A DNA stretch of 64,000 nucleotides, taken from NCBI GenBank assembly GCA_003023195.1, contig PXRX01000038.1, forward strand, positions 62,001 through 126,000, written 5' to 3'. Both the position numbers and the translations under genes were made by a program. The notes under the pieces are model-generated. The model was not told where the DNA came from and made no database searches. It was given only the letters and a program-made list of their open reading frames with translations. The stretch comes from Halobacteriales archaeon QS_8_69_26 (GTDB lineage: Archaea; Halobacteriota; Halobacteria; Halobacteriales; SW-7-71-33). This document shows, piece by piece, positions 17,210-25,483 of the stretch (position 1 is its first letter; every line of letters begins with the position of its first letter).

Positions 17210-17818
17210 CTACTCTCCGGCCGACCCGTGTAGCTGGTGGTAGAGAACGCCCATCGCCGACCGGCCGTCCCGCAGGTCCCCGTCCGCGACTGCGGTCCGC
17301 AGCTCCCCGAGGGTGGTCGTCGTCGGTCGGATCGCCTCGTCGTCGTCGAGTTCCTGTTCGGCATCCGGCGTGCACCCGTAGGCGACGAAGTAGTGGAACA
17401 CGGAGTCCAGCAGGCCGTTGGCGGGTTCGACCGACACCAGGTGTTCCACTCGGTCGGCCACGTGACCGGTCTCCTCGCGGAGTTCCCGGCGCGCGGCCGT
17501 CGCCAGGTCGTCGTCGCCCGGTTCCATACTGCCCGCCGGCAGGCCGCGGTTGATCCGGCCCACCGGCTGGCGCCACTCCTCGACGAGCACCACATCCGTG
17601 TCGGGGCCGACCCCCTGACTCGCCTCCTCGTCCCCTGTGTCCGTCGGTGGCCGGAGCGGCAGGATAACGACCGACTCGGACTCCGTCACGTGGTCGAACT
17701 CGGTTACGGTGCCGTCCGGCAGCCGGACGTCCTGGTTGACGACGTCGAACGCCTCGCACGTGTAGGCCACCCGCCGGTCGACAGTCTCCCACGCCAGGGG
17801 ATCGTCACGGTCAGTCAT
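17210..17818 (-). CDS. NUDIX hydrolase, ADP-ribose pyrophosphatase-like
   Basis: 202 residues from the ATG at 17818. The Nudix box is AARRELREETGHV, preceded by RGLPAGSMEPGD, and the N-terminal strand pattern resembles ADP-ribose pyrophosphatases. It probably cleaves ADP-ribose or a related nucleotide sugar. An ATG 27 bp upstream is possible but follows no better promoter. Its 5' end faces the dUTPase-like gene, with 176 bp between the starts. Confidence 0.85.
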   Translation of the reverse strand: MTDRDDPLAWETVDRRVAYTCEAFDVVNQDVRLPDGTVTEFDHVTESESVVILPLRPPTDTGDEEASQGVGPDTDVVLVEEWRQPVGRINRGLPAGSMEPGDDDLATAARRELREETGHVADRVEHLVSVEPANGLLDSVFHYFVAYGCTPDAEQELDDDEAIRPTTTTLGELRTAVADGDLRDGRSAMGVLYHQLHGSAGE

Positions 17819-17962
17819 GGTCCGCTGTTCCCGGCGGCCGGCCAAAAGCCCCCCGAGTCCGGGCGACGGCCGGTTCCCGACCGTTGGGGATCGGTCGAAA
17901 GTCGAACCTGCCTCGATCCCGGGGCGTGCCGGCGTTTTTCAGCCGTGGAATCCGGTCACGGT

Positions 17963-17971
17963 GATATATAA
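17963..17971 (+). promoter_or_regulatory. TATA box of the dUTPase-like gene
   Basis: GATATATAA, centred about 28 bp before the ATG at 17995, is the clearest archaeal TATA element in the window. Its distance implies transcription starting at or next to the ATG (leaderless mRNA). Confidence 0.75.
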
Positions 17972-17994
17972 GGTGGGCCGTGCAACCCGGATCC

Positions 17995-18498
17995 ATGGTA
18001 ATCCGTTCGGGCAACTACGTCGAGGAGCGCCTCGGCGTCAGTGGTGGACGGTCCTACACGCGCTCGCTCTCTATCCGCGAGATCGGACGCCAGACGGGGG
18101 ACGCCGTCGTCGGTGCCCGCGGGGTCGTCCGGTCACGGCGGAGCGACGTCCCGACCCACACGCGGTACGACTTCAACCAGCACGCCCAGCAGGACGCCGA
18201 CACGCTCCTGGGGGAGGCCGGACTGGAACCCGACTCGGAACAGGAGTTCTACCGCCTGGACGACGAGGACGTCTACTTCGTCCGATTCAACGAGGACGTC
18301 GAGATCCCCGAGGGAACGGTCGGGTACGTCACGCCGCGGGAGAACCTGCTTCGCTGTGGCGTCCAGATGCACGCCACCGCCGTCCTCCCGGGCGACGACG
18401 ACCCGGAGGCCCTGCTGACACTGAAGGACCAGTTCGTCCTCGTCGAGGAGAACGCCCTGATAGCCGAACTCACGGTCGTCGAGGCCGCCGAGGACTGA
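17995..18498 (+). CDS. dUTPase/dCTP deaminase-family nucleotide hydrolase
   Basis: 167 residues. The C-terminal half has the trimeric dUTPase-like fold pattern: DVYFVRFNEDVEIPEGTVGYVTPRENLLRCGVQ and a late strand-rich LVEENALIAELTVVE. Haloarchaeal members are annotated as deoxyuridine triphosphate nucleotidohydrolases, removing dUTP to keep uracil out of DNA. The canonical dUTPase motifs are loosely conserved, so substrate assignment is moderate. The start is fixed by the TATA box 28 bp upstream. Confidence 0.75.
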   Translation: MVIRSGNYVEERLGVSGGRSYTRSLSIREIGRQTGDAVVGARGVVRSRRSDVPTHTRYDFNQHAQQDADTLLGEAGLEPDSEQEFYRLDDEDVYFVRFNEDVEIPEGTVGYVTPRENLLRCGVQMHATAVLPGDDDPEALLTLKDQFVLVEENALIAELTVVEAAED

Positions 18499-18549
18499 GA
18501 CCCGCCGATCGCAGAGGGTGAGATCCGACGGGAGCACCTGGAGGGGCGC

Positions 18550-19038
18550 TCAGAAGTGCTGGTCTAGCTGGCTCTGGGTTTCCTCCAGGCCGGCCGAGTT
18601 GTCCACCAGCTTGTAGTCCAGCGAGAGGGGGTCGAACGTGTCCCGGTACAGGAGGTGGACCTCGAAGTCTGCGTCGCTGGCGTCGTCGGTCCGGTTTCGG
18701 ATCCGGCGCTCGACCACGTCGGTGGCGCACTCGACCTTCACCACCTCGAAGTCGGCGCCGAGCGACTGCGCCAGCGACCGGGCCCGCTCGCGGAAGGTGG
18801 TCTGGTGGAAGGTCCCGTCGAGGACGACGTTCTCGCCGCTCCGGAGGCCCTCCTCGGCCCTGTCGAGCATCTCCGTGTAGACCATCGTCGTCTCCTCGTC
18901 GGTGTACTCCGGGTCGTCGAAGATGGACTTGCGCACCACGTCGGTCCTGATCAGTCGGCCGTTCACCCTGTCGGCGACGTTCTCGGCCACCGTCGTCTTC
19001 CCGACGCCGGGCAGTCCGCAGACGACGACCAGCATCAT
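18550..19038 (-). CDS. P-loop kinase (AAA-type, Zeta/APS-kinase-like)
   Basis: 162 residues. Walker A GLPGVGKTT at residues 8-16, RTDVVRK after helix 1, VVLDGTFHQTTFRERA (Walker B region), and late arginines RRIRNRT. This layout fits small-molecule or nucleotide kinases of the AAA_33 type, with substrate unknown. Two ATG codons are adjacent (19038 and 19035). It converges on the dUTPase-like gene with 51 bp between the stops. Confidence 0.8.
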   Translation of the reverse strand: MMLVVVCGLPGVGKTTVAENVADRVNGRLIRTDVVRKSIFDDPEYTDEETTMVYTEMLDRAEEGLRSGENVVLDGTFHQTTFRERARSLAQSLGADFEVVKVECATDVVERRIRNRTDDASDADFEVHLLYRDTFDPLSLDYKLVDNSAGLEETQSQLDQHF

Positions 19039-19308
19039 CGATTCCCGTCAGCGTTCCGTCCGTCGGTTTCGGGGCTATCCCGTGGGCCCGGCGCGGGGGA
19101 CTGGGCCCTCGCTCGCGCCGGTCTCCCCCCCGAGGGCGGGGGGCCGGACGCACATACGCCGTTCATCCTGGTCGGTCCACTCCACACAGGGGTCCCACAT
19201 CAATATGTGGAAACGCGATCGAAAGTAGAGCGGGCGGTACCGACACGGCGCCGGCTGGCTCTCCGTGACTCCGGGTCGCTTTTGTCAGCGGGATCCCAAC
19301 GCCGGCCC

Positions 19309-19938
19309 GTGAAACGAGCACTCGCAGCCGCGGGGGGCGTCCTGGCCGCCGCGCTGGGCGCGTGGTCCGCCTGGGGACTGTACACCACCCGCACCGTGGA
19401 GCGTGTTCCCTACGAGACCGAAAGACGGGTCGACGGGGTGGAGGTCAGGCGCTACCCCCGGACGGTCCTGGTCGAGACGACCGCGCCGGACGAGCGCACC
19501 GCGTTCCGGCGCCTGTTCCGGTACATCGACGGCGAGAACGACGGCGGGGAGTCGATAGCGATGACGGCGCCCGTCGAGTCCGGCGACAGACGCCCGGGCG
19601 AATCGATCGAGACGACCGCGCCGGTTCGCACCGACGAGTCCGCCGACGGGACGAGGATGGCCTTCTACCTGCCCGCGGAGTACGGGCCGGGCGACGCGCC
19701 GGTGCCGACGGATCCGTCGGTCCGCCTGATCGTCGAACCCCCGCGGACGGTGGCAGTCTACGGCTTCTCGTGGTTCGCGACCGACGGACGGGTCCGACGC
19801 GCCCGCGAGCGACTCCTCTCGACCCTGACAGCGGAGGGGATCGATCCCGCGGGATCCCCCTCACTACTCCGGTACGACGACCCCCGGACCCCGCCGTTCC
19901 TCCGGACCAACGAGGTGGCCGTCGAGGTGGAGGCCTGA
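19309..19938 (+). CDS. SOUL/HEBP family heme-binding protein
   Basis: 209 residues from GTG at 19309. An N-terminal hydrophobic segment (AAAGGVLAAALGAWSAWGLY) anchors it in the membrane. The SOUL domain follows: VPYETERRVDGVEVRRYPR, FRYIDGEN, IAMTAPV repeated as IETTAPV, MAFYLPAEY and VYGFSWFATDG. These proteins bind heme or tetrapyrroles; the cellular role in archaea is unclear. A long upstream reading to 18655 runs antisense through the kinase gene and is not used. Confidence 0.88.
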   Translation: MKRALAAAGGVLAAALGAWSAWGLYTTRTVERVPYETERRVDGVEVRRYPRTVLVETTAPDERTAFRRLFRYIDGENDGGESIAMTAPVESGDRRPGESIETTAPVRTDESADGTRMAFYLPAEYGPGDAPVPTDPSVRLIVEPPRTVAVYGFSWFATDGRVRRARERLLSTLTAEGIDPAGSPSLLRYDDPRTPPFLRTNEVAVEVEA

Positions 19939-19940
19939 AC

Positions 19941-20531
19941 TCAGGGATCGACCGGGCAGCCCTCGACGCGGCCGCTCTCCAGTCCGGCGGCGACCCAGTG
20001 GGTCGAGAGCAGGGTCACGACGAGTGCGAGGACCAGGAACTCCAGGCCCTCGAACGGTAGTCCAGCGAGGCCGGCGGTGACGCCCGTCAGCGAGAGGACG
20101 CTCGCACCGACCGCCACCCCACACGAGGCACATCCTGCGCCGAGGGTCCCGAGAGCGACCCCGACGAGGCTCCCGGATCCCTCGCGGACGGTCGTCCGGT
20201 CGTGCCGGAGGTGGTAGCCAAGGAGGGAGACGTTCGTCCCCACCGCACCGGCGGTCAGGTACAGTAGCGCCGCCCGGAGAGGGTCGTCCCCCGGCGCGAG
20301 CGATGGAAAGACGGCGATGAGCGCTCTCGCCCGGCCGAGCGGCGACAGTCCGCCACCGAGGACAACGTTTCGCACGTACACCGGGCGGTCGAACGAGACG
20401 AAGACGGTGACGGCACTGACCCCGGCGAGGACGGCCAGGGCGGCCCACCGCGGTTTCGCGAGTACCTCACGGACCCTCCCGGCGGTCCGCAGGACGTCGC
20501 CGCGACCGGTCGGGATCGGTAGTTCAGCCAT
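19941..20531 (-). CDS. Membrane protein with in-membrane CxxC, possible redox partner
   Basis: 196 residues with four to five membrane segments. One segment carries GAGCASCGVAVGAS, a glycine-rich CxxC motif, and the C-terminus has a further Cys (EGCPVDP). The start overlaps by 8 bp the end of a DsbA-like lipoprotein gene upstream, so the two are coupled. The pairing suggests electron transfer between a membrane CxxC protein and an extracytoplasmic thioredoxin, but this protein is not a recognisable DsbB or VKOR. Confidence 0.7.
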   Translation of the reverse strand: MAELPIPTGRGDVLRTAGRVREVLAKPRWAALAVLAGVSAVTVFVSFDRPVYVRNVVLGGGLSPLGRARALIAVFPSLAPGDDPLRAALLYLTAGAVGTNVSLLGYHLRHDRTTVREGSGSLVGVALGTLGAGCASCGVAVGASVLSLTGVTAGLAGLPFEGLEFLVLALVVTLLSTHWVAAGLESGRVEGCPVDP

Positions 20532-21324
20532 TGCTCTCGACGGCGCTCCTGTAGGCCTCGAAGTCGTCGTTGCCGAGCGTGGTCACGAACTCCCCCTCGT
20601 CGAAAACGAAGACGGTGGGAACGCCGTCGATGCCGGCGCGCTCCGCGGCCTCGACGTCGGCGTCGATCCGTGACGCGTGGGGCCGGTCGCGAACCGCCGC
20701 GACGACCGGTTCCGGGGCGAGGTCCGTACCGTCGAGGAACCCTGCCGTCCGTTCGGCGACGTTCCCCACCGAGAGGTCGTCCTGGTGCCGGAAGTAGGCG
20801 GCTTCGAGGTGCCGGTAGGCGTCGGGATCGCGGTCCCAGGCCGCCAGGAGACCGTTGATCGCCGGACGGGACCAGTCCTCGACGAAGTAGTAGGACCGGT
20901 TGTAGACCGTGGCCCGGCCCTCGGCGACCCACTCCGACTCGATGCGGTCCATCGCCCCGGTGCTCAGTTTGGCACAGTAGGGACAGCTCGGGTCGTCGAA
21001 CGCGACGAGGGTGACGGGCGTCTCCCCGTGTCCCGGCCCCAGTCGTGGCCTCCCCTGGAGGTTCGCCGCCACCGGGTTCTCCGACAGGGGTCGCTGCCCG
21101 GCCTCGTCGAGTCCACCCAGACAGCCCACAGCCCCGAGGACGGTGCCAGCGGCGGCCACCCGCAGGAATCGCCGGCGTCCCAGGCCCATCCTCGGTCCGG
21201 GCGCTGGCGTGTCGTCCGCGTCCCGCGCGTCGGGATCGTTCGGGGTAGCGACTTCCTCGGCCAAGTCCGGATCGCTCCGGGTAGCTCCACGCTCGACCAC
21301 GTCCGGATCGCTCGGATCGGTCAT
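20524..21324 (-). CDS. Tat-exported DsbA-like thioredoxin-fold lipoprotein
   Basis: 266 residues. A twin-arginine signal GRRRFLRVAAAG and lipobox AVGC lie at about residues 49-68, so the mature protein is lipid-anchored outside the cell. The thioredoxin domain has the active site DPSCPYCAKL and the cis-Pro loop GVPTVFVF; helices between them match DsbA. It likely oxidises or isomerises disulfides. Residues 1-45 are an acidic extension before the signal; the ATG at 21189 (MGLGRRRF) is an alternative start, though the TATA-like DNA lies just before 21324. Confidence 0.85.
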   Translation of the reverse strand: MTDPSDPDVVERGATRSDPDLAEEVATPNDPDARDADDTPAPGPRMGLGRRRFLRVAAAGTVLGAVGCLGGLDEAGQRPLSENPVAANLQGRPRLGPGHGETPVTLVAFDDPSCPYCAKLSTGAMDRIESEWVAEGRATVYNRSYYFVEDWSRPAINGLLAAWDRDPDAYRHLEAAYFRHQDDLSVGNVAERTAGFLDGTDLAPEPVVAAVRDRPHASRIDADVEAAERAGIDGVPTVFVFDEGEFVTTLGNDDFEAYRSAVESNG

Positions 21325-21350
21325 CCGTGCCGACCGTCGAACTGCGGGCA

Positions 21351-21362
21351 GTTAATGTTAAC
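21351..21362. promoter_or_regulatory. GTTAA-TG-TTAAC dyad in promoter of the DsbA-like operon
   Basis: A 5+2+5 inverted repeat, 27-38 bp before the ATG at 21324, inside the AT-rich promoter. Its position overlaps the expected TATA region, so a repressor bound there would block initiation. The regulator is unknown. Confidence 0.4.
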
Positions 21363-21427
21363 TATATGATAATTTGTCGGGGGCGTTGCAGAAACGCAGT
21401 TATATACGATTGCTTTCACGAACCGGG

Positions 21428-22330
21428 TCAGGGCCTGGGATCGTCCCGCACTTCGACGACGGAGACGTCCCGGTCGACGACGAACGTCCGGGTCTCCCCG
21501 TCCAGCGTTATCGGTATCGAGACACGGAGCGGATCCTCGCTCTCGACGGACGCGAGGTCGAGTTCCACCCAGTCGAGTTCCCAGTTCGGACGCTCGAAGA
21601 CGTCGATCCCGTGTTCGTAGTGGAAGGCCACGACGGCGGGTTCCGTGACGACGGCGATTTCGGCCAGGGTGTGCCACCAGTGTCCGCAGCGCCGGCACGT
21701 CGCCACCCGGACCGCCGGCGAGAGGGTCCCCGAGAACCAGTCGGGCGACCCGGGATCCCCGGGGCGGTAGAGGCCGACGTCGAGTCGGCCGTCGCAGTTC
21801 GGGCACAGCCCCAGTTTCGCAGAGACCCCCAGGCGCCGGAGCCACCGCCCGGTCGCGGCCGGAACGGCGGGAATCGACCAGTCCTCCAGCACGGAGGGCG
21901 GAACTGCGGGCTCCGTGAGGATCCACTCGCAGTCGACACACCGGATCCGGACCGTGTCGCCGTCGAACTCCGCGACGAGGTCCGCGTCACAGATCGTACA
22001 CGACCCGTCGACCGCCGTCGGTTCGGCGGCCATCTCCTTCGTGAGCGTCCCCGAGCGGACCGCCCCGACCACGCGCCGGCCGGCCGGCGCGATCCGGTAG
22101 CCCTCGTCGCTCCGTCGGACGAAGCGGTCGGTGAGCTCCTGGAGGTGGTAGTTGAACCTGCCGGGGTCGTCGGCACCGACCCGGTCTCTGAGGTCCCCGA
22201 ACTGGACGCGGTCGTCGGCGTCGTCGAGTTCCGCCAGGATCCGGAGCCGCGTCTCGTGGCCCAGGAGTTCGAACGCCCGCTCCGGCGAAATCCGCTCGAC
22301 GACGTCGTCGCCGTCCGCGTCGTCGAACAT
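21428..22330 (-). CDS. Winged-helix (ArsR-type) transcription regulator with zinc ribbons
   Basis: 300 residues. An N-terminal winged helix (RAFELLGHETRLRILAEL, then FNYHLQELTDRFV) is followed by two zinc-ribbon-like cysteine pairs: CTICDAD with CVDCEW, and CPNCDGR with CRRCGH. The rest is beta-rich. This combination is a common haloarchaeal regulator type that binds DNA and possibly a metal-sensing or protein partner. TTTTATT about 27 bp before the ATG fits a leaderless promoter. Confidence 0.85.
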   Translation of the reverse strand: MFDDADGDDVVERISPERAFELLGHETRLRILAELDDADDRVQFGDLRDRVGADDPGRFNYHLQELTDRFVRRSDEGYRIAPAGRRVVGAVRSGTLTKEMAAEPTAVDGSCTICDADLVAEFDGDTVRIRCVDCEWILTEPAVPPSVLEDWSIPAVPAATGRWLRRLGVSAKLGLCPNCDGRLDVGLYRPGDPGSPDWFSGTLSPAVRVATCRRCGHWWHTLAEIAVVTEPAVVAFHYEHGIDVFERPNWELDWVELDLASVESEDPLRVSIPITLDGETRTFVVDRDVSVVEVRDDPRP

Positions 22331-22418
22331 GAACTACCCCTTGGCGAGGCCGGGGAATAAAACGTTGCACTCGGCGGTGATCCGGAGAGTCGGGGCTCGC
22401 GAGTGGGGTTGCGGGAGG

Positions 22419-22446
22419 TAGTGGGCCGGCGCGAATTTGAATCGCG
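22419..22446. repeat. Duplicated 3' end of tRNA-Pro (att-like repeat, distal copy)
   Basis: 28 bp identical to 22550-22577, covering the T arm and acceptor 3' strand of tRNA-Pro and three flanking bases. It lies 103 bp downstream of the tRNA 3' end, where integrative elements leave an att duplicate. Only GC-rich sequence with two short hairpins remains between the copies. Confidence 0.75.
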
Positions 22447-22549
22447 CGAGGCTCGCTTCGCTCGCCTCGCTGGCTCGAATTCGGCCGACGTGCCGTCGGC
22501 CGCACCGCGACTCCTCGCTTCGCTCGTCGTCGATGGATGCGGGACGAAT

Positions 22550-22577
22550 AGTGGGCCGGCGCGAATTTGAATCGCGG
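22550..22577. repeat. att-like repeat, copy within tRNA-Pro
   Basis: The resident copy of the 28-bp direct repeat, made of the last 25 bp of tRNA-Pro and flanking bases. It pairs with 22419-22446. Confidence 0.75.
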
Positions 22578-22625
22578 TTACGGCCACCCGAAGGCCGAAG
22601 GATACCAAGCTACCCTACCGGCCCG
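22553..22625 (-). tRNA. tRNA-Pro(CGG)
   Basis: Complete cloverleaf on the minus strand: acceptor GGGCCGG/CCGGCCC, D arm beginning GGGTAGCTTGG, anticodon stem CGGCC/GGCCG with loop TTCGGGT (anticodon CGG, U33 present), T stem CGCGA/TCGCG with loop TTCAAAT, discriminator A at 22553. CCA is not encoded. Its 3' end is duplicated 103 bp downstream. Confidence 0.93.
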
Positions 22626-22730
22626 CACAGCGATCCGAGGGTGTGGGCGGTGAAAAGATTTCCGAAACGATCACCGGCCGGTCGCGGGACCGCGAGCACC
22701 CCGGTCGCCGTCTGTTCCGGGCCGGCACCG

Positions 22731-23333
22731 TCAGAACGACCGGTAGCAGTCGGTGTCCAGCCAGTGGTGGGCGACCGTGATGGCGTGGTCTGCGTGGAGG
22801 GCTCGCGGTCCCAGGCGAACCCGGCGGTCAGCCACGTCATCCAGAAGGGCGGCCTCGTCGCCGGTGAAGTCGCGGTGGTCCGAGAGGACGAACACCGGGT
22901 CGGCGGGCGGGGCCACGTCGCTCACCGGCTCCCCGTCCTCGTGGAGCTGGACCACCGGTCCGTCGGCCTCCCGGGAGAGGTCACCGACCAGCGAGTCGAA
23001 CCCTCGGCGCGTGATCGTCACCCCCGGCGAGGACTCGACGCCCATTGCACCGACCGCGCCCTCACGCTCCTCCAGGGCACCGCGGACCAGCGCCGCCGTC
23101 GAACGTTCGTCCGGGTTGAGCCGCCGGAGGTCGGACCCCTCGAAGGTGACCGTGAACTCGTCGCCGAGGACGAGGTGGACCCGGACCGACTCGCGGAGGT
23201 CGTGCGAGAGGAAGAAGGCGGAGTTGACGCACCGACAGAGGACGTCCAGGCGACCCGCACCGCCGGCCAGGTCCGACAGCGAGAACTCGGGCGTGGTCGG
23301 TGCCTCGTGACCGACGAGGACGAACTGTCGCAT
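22731..23333 (-). CDS. trmY: tRNA pseudouridine(54) N1-methyltransferase TrmY
   Basis: 200 residues, the usual TrmY length. SPOUT-class knot features: MRQFVLVGHEAPT at the N-terminus, RCVNSAFFLSHDLR, the AdoMet-binding loop VFVLSDHRDF, and a C-terminal AHHWLDTD with a late Cys. It methylates N1 of pseudouridine 54 in the tRNA T loop, an archaeal modification. It starts 97 bp upstream of the stop of a leftward NUDIX gene and lies beside tRNA-Pro. Confidence 0.93.
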   Translation of the reverse strand: MRQFVLVGHEAPTTPEFSLSDLAGGAGRLDVLCRCVNSAFFLSHDLRESVRVHLVLGDEFTVTFEGSDLRRLNPDERSTAALVRGALEEREGAVGAMGVESSPGVTITRRGFDSLVGDLSREADGPVVQLHEDGEPVSDVAPPADPVFVLSDHRDFTGDEAALLDDVADRRVRLGPRALHADHAITVAHHWLDTDCYRSF

Positions 23334-23435
23334 GGTCGACCCCTCGTGTGGCCCGGCCTTGTGTCTCCCGGTCTCCGGATCGACGACCGGGGGCGAAGCT
23401 CCATCAGCCGCCGGGGATCCCCCAGTTCTCCGCCG

Positions 23436-23903
23436 TCAGCCACCCAGGATCCCGGAGTCCTCGACGTACTCGCGGACGTACTCGTGCATCCAGTCCTCGA
23501 CGCCGGTCACGAACCGGTAGTCATCGTGCTGGTCGTCCAGGTCGATCTCGAAGTCCTCGTCCGCGGGGCGGCAGTGGTAGACGACGTTGACGGTGTGCCG
23601 GGAGTCCAGCCCGTCCACCGAGGCGGTATCCCAGAAGTGCCCGTAGGCGCCCAGTTGTCCCAGGAGTCCGACCGCGATCCCCAGTTCCTCGCGGGCGACC
23701 CGTCGGGCGGCGTCGGGGAGTCGTTCCCCCCTGTAGAGGCGGCCGCCGGGCCAGAACCACTCCCCCTCGGCGGGTTCGTTCGTCCGGCGGGCCAGGAGGA
23801 CCCCGCCGTCGTGTTCGAGGACGACCTCCACGCAGGCCTGCGGGAGTACCGCCAGACACTCGGCGAACCTCTCTTCCGGGATGTGCTCGTCCGTGACGTC
23901 CAT
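23436..23903 (-). CDS. NUDIX hydrolase, GDP-mannose hydrolase-like
   Basis: 155 residues from the ATG at 23903. The Nudix segment GRLYRGERLPDAARRVAREELG, seen as GGRL followed by AARRVAREELGI, comes after EGEWFWPGG. RRTNEPAEGEWFWPGGR and the late HTVNVVYHCRP resemble GDP-mannose mannosyl hydrolases. The N-terminal IPEERFAECLAVLPQACVEVV fits too. A sugar nucleotide is the likely substrate, though the box differs slightly from consensus. Confidence 0.85.
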   Translation of the reverse strand: MDVTDEHIPEERFAECLAVLPQACVEVVLEHDGGVLLARRTNEPAEGEWFWPGGRLYRGERLPDAARRVAREELGIAVGLLGQLGAYGHFWDTASVDGLDSRHTVNVVYHCRPADEDFEIDLDDQHDDYRFVTGVEDWMHEYVREYVEDSGILGG

Positions 23904-24012
23904 GTCGACCTCTGTTGCCGGGGAGGTATGGTTTCCCCGGTCGGCGGCGAAACCGACTTCCACGGTCGGTGAGCACGCCCCGGCGGATGGAGGGGCTCGG
24001 CGCGGTGGGGCC

Positions 24013-24135
24013 ATGGGCAACTACCGGTTCTTCCCGGCCTCCTCGAAGCTCCTGATGGTCGGACTGATGTGGATCGGGCGACTGGAAATCGTCCCGGTCC
24101 TCGTCTTCCTCACCCGGGCGTTCTGGGACTCGTGA
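24013..24135 (+). pseudogene. Remnant of a TrkH-type potassium transporter (C-terminus)
   Basis: The 40 residues from 24013 contain LLMVGLMWIGRLEIVPVLV followed by FLTRAFW, which matches the last membrane helix and end of haloarchaeal TrkH proteins. Nothing upstream encodes the rest: the frame before it is low-complexity and the gene at 23903 faces away. It is therefore the tail of a deleted transporter, ending in a normal stop. The paired palindrome follows 17 bp later. Confidence 0.7.
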
Positions 24136-24152
24136 TCCCCCGCACCACACCG

Positions 24153-24172
24153 TTACAGTAACTTTACTGTAA
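24153..24172. repeat. 20-bp paired-palindrome element, copy 2
   Basis: TTACAGTAA-CT-TTACTGTAA, a perfect dyad overall and two TTAC-N-GTAA units 11 bp apart. It lies between a TrkH tail fragment and a BtrH head fragment, near a deletion junction. Confidence 0.75.
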
Positions 24173-24247
24173 ACCTCTGCGTCCCCCCTCGCCGCAGCCC
24201 GATCCCCCGGGCAAGAGTCCGTCACCTCCGAGTCCCCACCCGGATCC

Positions 24248-24397
24248 TCACCGGACGACCGCCGGATCGCCCCCACCTGGAGCGTCCACACGCCACCGCT
24301 CGTCACTCCCCCACCCGTAGAAGGCCGCGAGGTTCCGGAGGGATGTCGACCCGCAGTGTTCGCCTGGGGCGTGGTCGTAGCCCTCGATCCGCGCCAT
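24248..24397 (-). pseudogene. Remnant of a BtrH-like protein (N-terminus)
   Basis: From the ATG at 24397 the first 30 residues read MARIEGYDHAPGEHCGSTS and then LRNLAAFYGWG, the start of the BtrH/peptidase-like family with its conserved Cys-Gly-Ser. Beyond residue 31 the reading turns into unrelated sequence and stops at 49 residues (family members are about 330). So only the head of the gene survives, on the strand opposite to the TrkH tail. Confidence 0.6.
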
Positions 24398-24539
24398 TAG
24401 GCGACGGAACCCGCGAGACGAGCAAAAGGCTTCCGTCCGTGTGGCGGTGCCGTCCCCGTCGACCGGTGCCCGTTCCCCCCGACGACCCGGTGGCGGCCCC
24501 ACCGATCCGGTTATGCCCGGTCCCCCCGAATCCCGGACA

Positions 24540-25406
24540 GTGATAGTCGTCGCGACGGCGGACTTCGAGGTCTACCACGAGGTGGTGACCGAACTCCGGG
24601 ACCGGGGAGCGACCTTCATGACGGTCGAACCGGGCGACCCGCTTCCCGAGGAAACGGGGGTCCTGGTCGTCGGGCCCGACGACCACCCGGATCCCCACGA
24701 GAGCGTGACGGTCGTGCGGGCCGATCCGGGGTCGCCGCAGGCGGCCGTCGAGGCGGCGCTGGCGGCCCTCCGGGGCGGCGAGGGGCGCACCGTCGTCGGC
24801 GTCGACCCCGGAACCCGGCCCGGGATCGCCGTCCTGTCGGGCGAGACGGTCGTCGCGGCCCACCAGGTACCGCTGACGGACGCGCCCGGTGTCGTCCGCG
24901 ACGCCGTCGCCGGCGCGCCCGACCCCGTGGTCCGGGTGGGGGACGGGGCCCGCATCCAGGGGGCACGGATCGTCGAGGCCCTCGACGACGTGCGGGTCGA
25001 ACTGGTCGACGAGACGGGAACGACGCCCCACCTCGGCGCGGGCGTCAGGGGCGTCGGGGACGTGCTGGCGGCGGTGAACATCGCCCGCCGCGAGGGCGAC
25101 CCCGTCGACGAACGGGCGGTCGACCCCACCGCCGGCGAACTCCAGGCGATCAAGACCCGGTCCAGGGAACGGTCGGAGACCAACCGCGAGATAGACGAGT
25201 CCCTGGCCCGCCGGGTGGCCGCCGGGGAACTCACGGTCGACGAGGCCCTGGCCGAACACGCCGGGGGAGGTGGCGAGGGAGGCGAACCCACAGACGGTCC
25301 GGACGAGGACGGATTTAGCGGCCGTGGGCAGGGGGACGGGTCAGGAGACAGTCGGGATGGGGACGGAACCACTGACGGACCCGACGACGCCGGGGCGTCC
25401 CGGTGA
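24540..25406 (+). CDS. Predicted RNase H-fold (RuvC-like) protein
   Basis: 288 residues from GTG at 24540; a TTATG element 27 bp upstream supports this start over the ATG at 24513. The middle contains VVGVDPGTRPGIAVLSG, a RuvC/YqgF-like first strand with the catalytic-type Asp, and later VDETGTTPHLGAGVRGVGDVLAA (shown in two pieces: VDETGTTPHL, GVGDVLAAVNIARR) resembling the last helix. The C-terminal 45 residues are Gly/Asp-rich and probably disordered. A nuclease role is inferred from the fold only. Confidence 0.65.
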   Translation: MIVVATADFEVYHEVVTELRDRGATFMTVEPGDPLPEETGVLVVGPDDHPDPHESVTVVRADPGSPQAAVEAALAALRGGEGRTVVGVDPGTRPGIAVLSGETVVAAHQVPLTDAPGVVRDAVAGAPDPVVRVGDGARIQGARIVEALDDVRVELVDETGTTPHLGAGVRGVGDVLAAVNIARREGDPVDERAVDPTAGELQAIKTRSRERSETNREIDESLARRVAAGELTVDEALAEHAGGGGEGGEPTDGPDEDGFSGRGQGDGSGDSRDGDGTTDGPDDAGASR

Positions 25407-25483
25407 GTGGTCCGACACGTCCCGGAATCCAGGGTGACCGGGATCGGACAGGGCTTATCACGCTCGGAGCACAAGGGCGGGCC

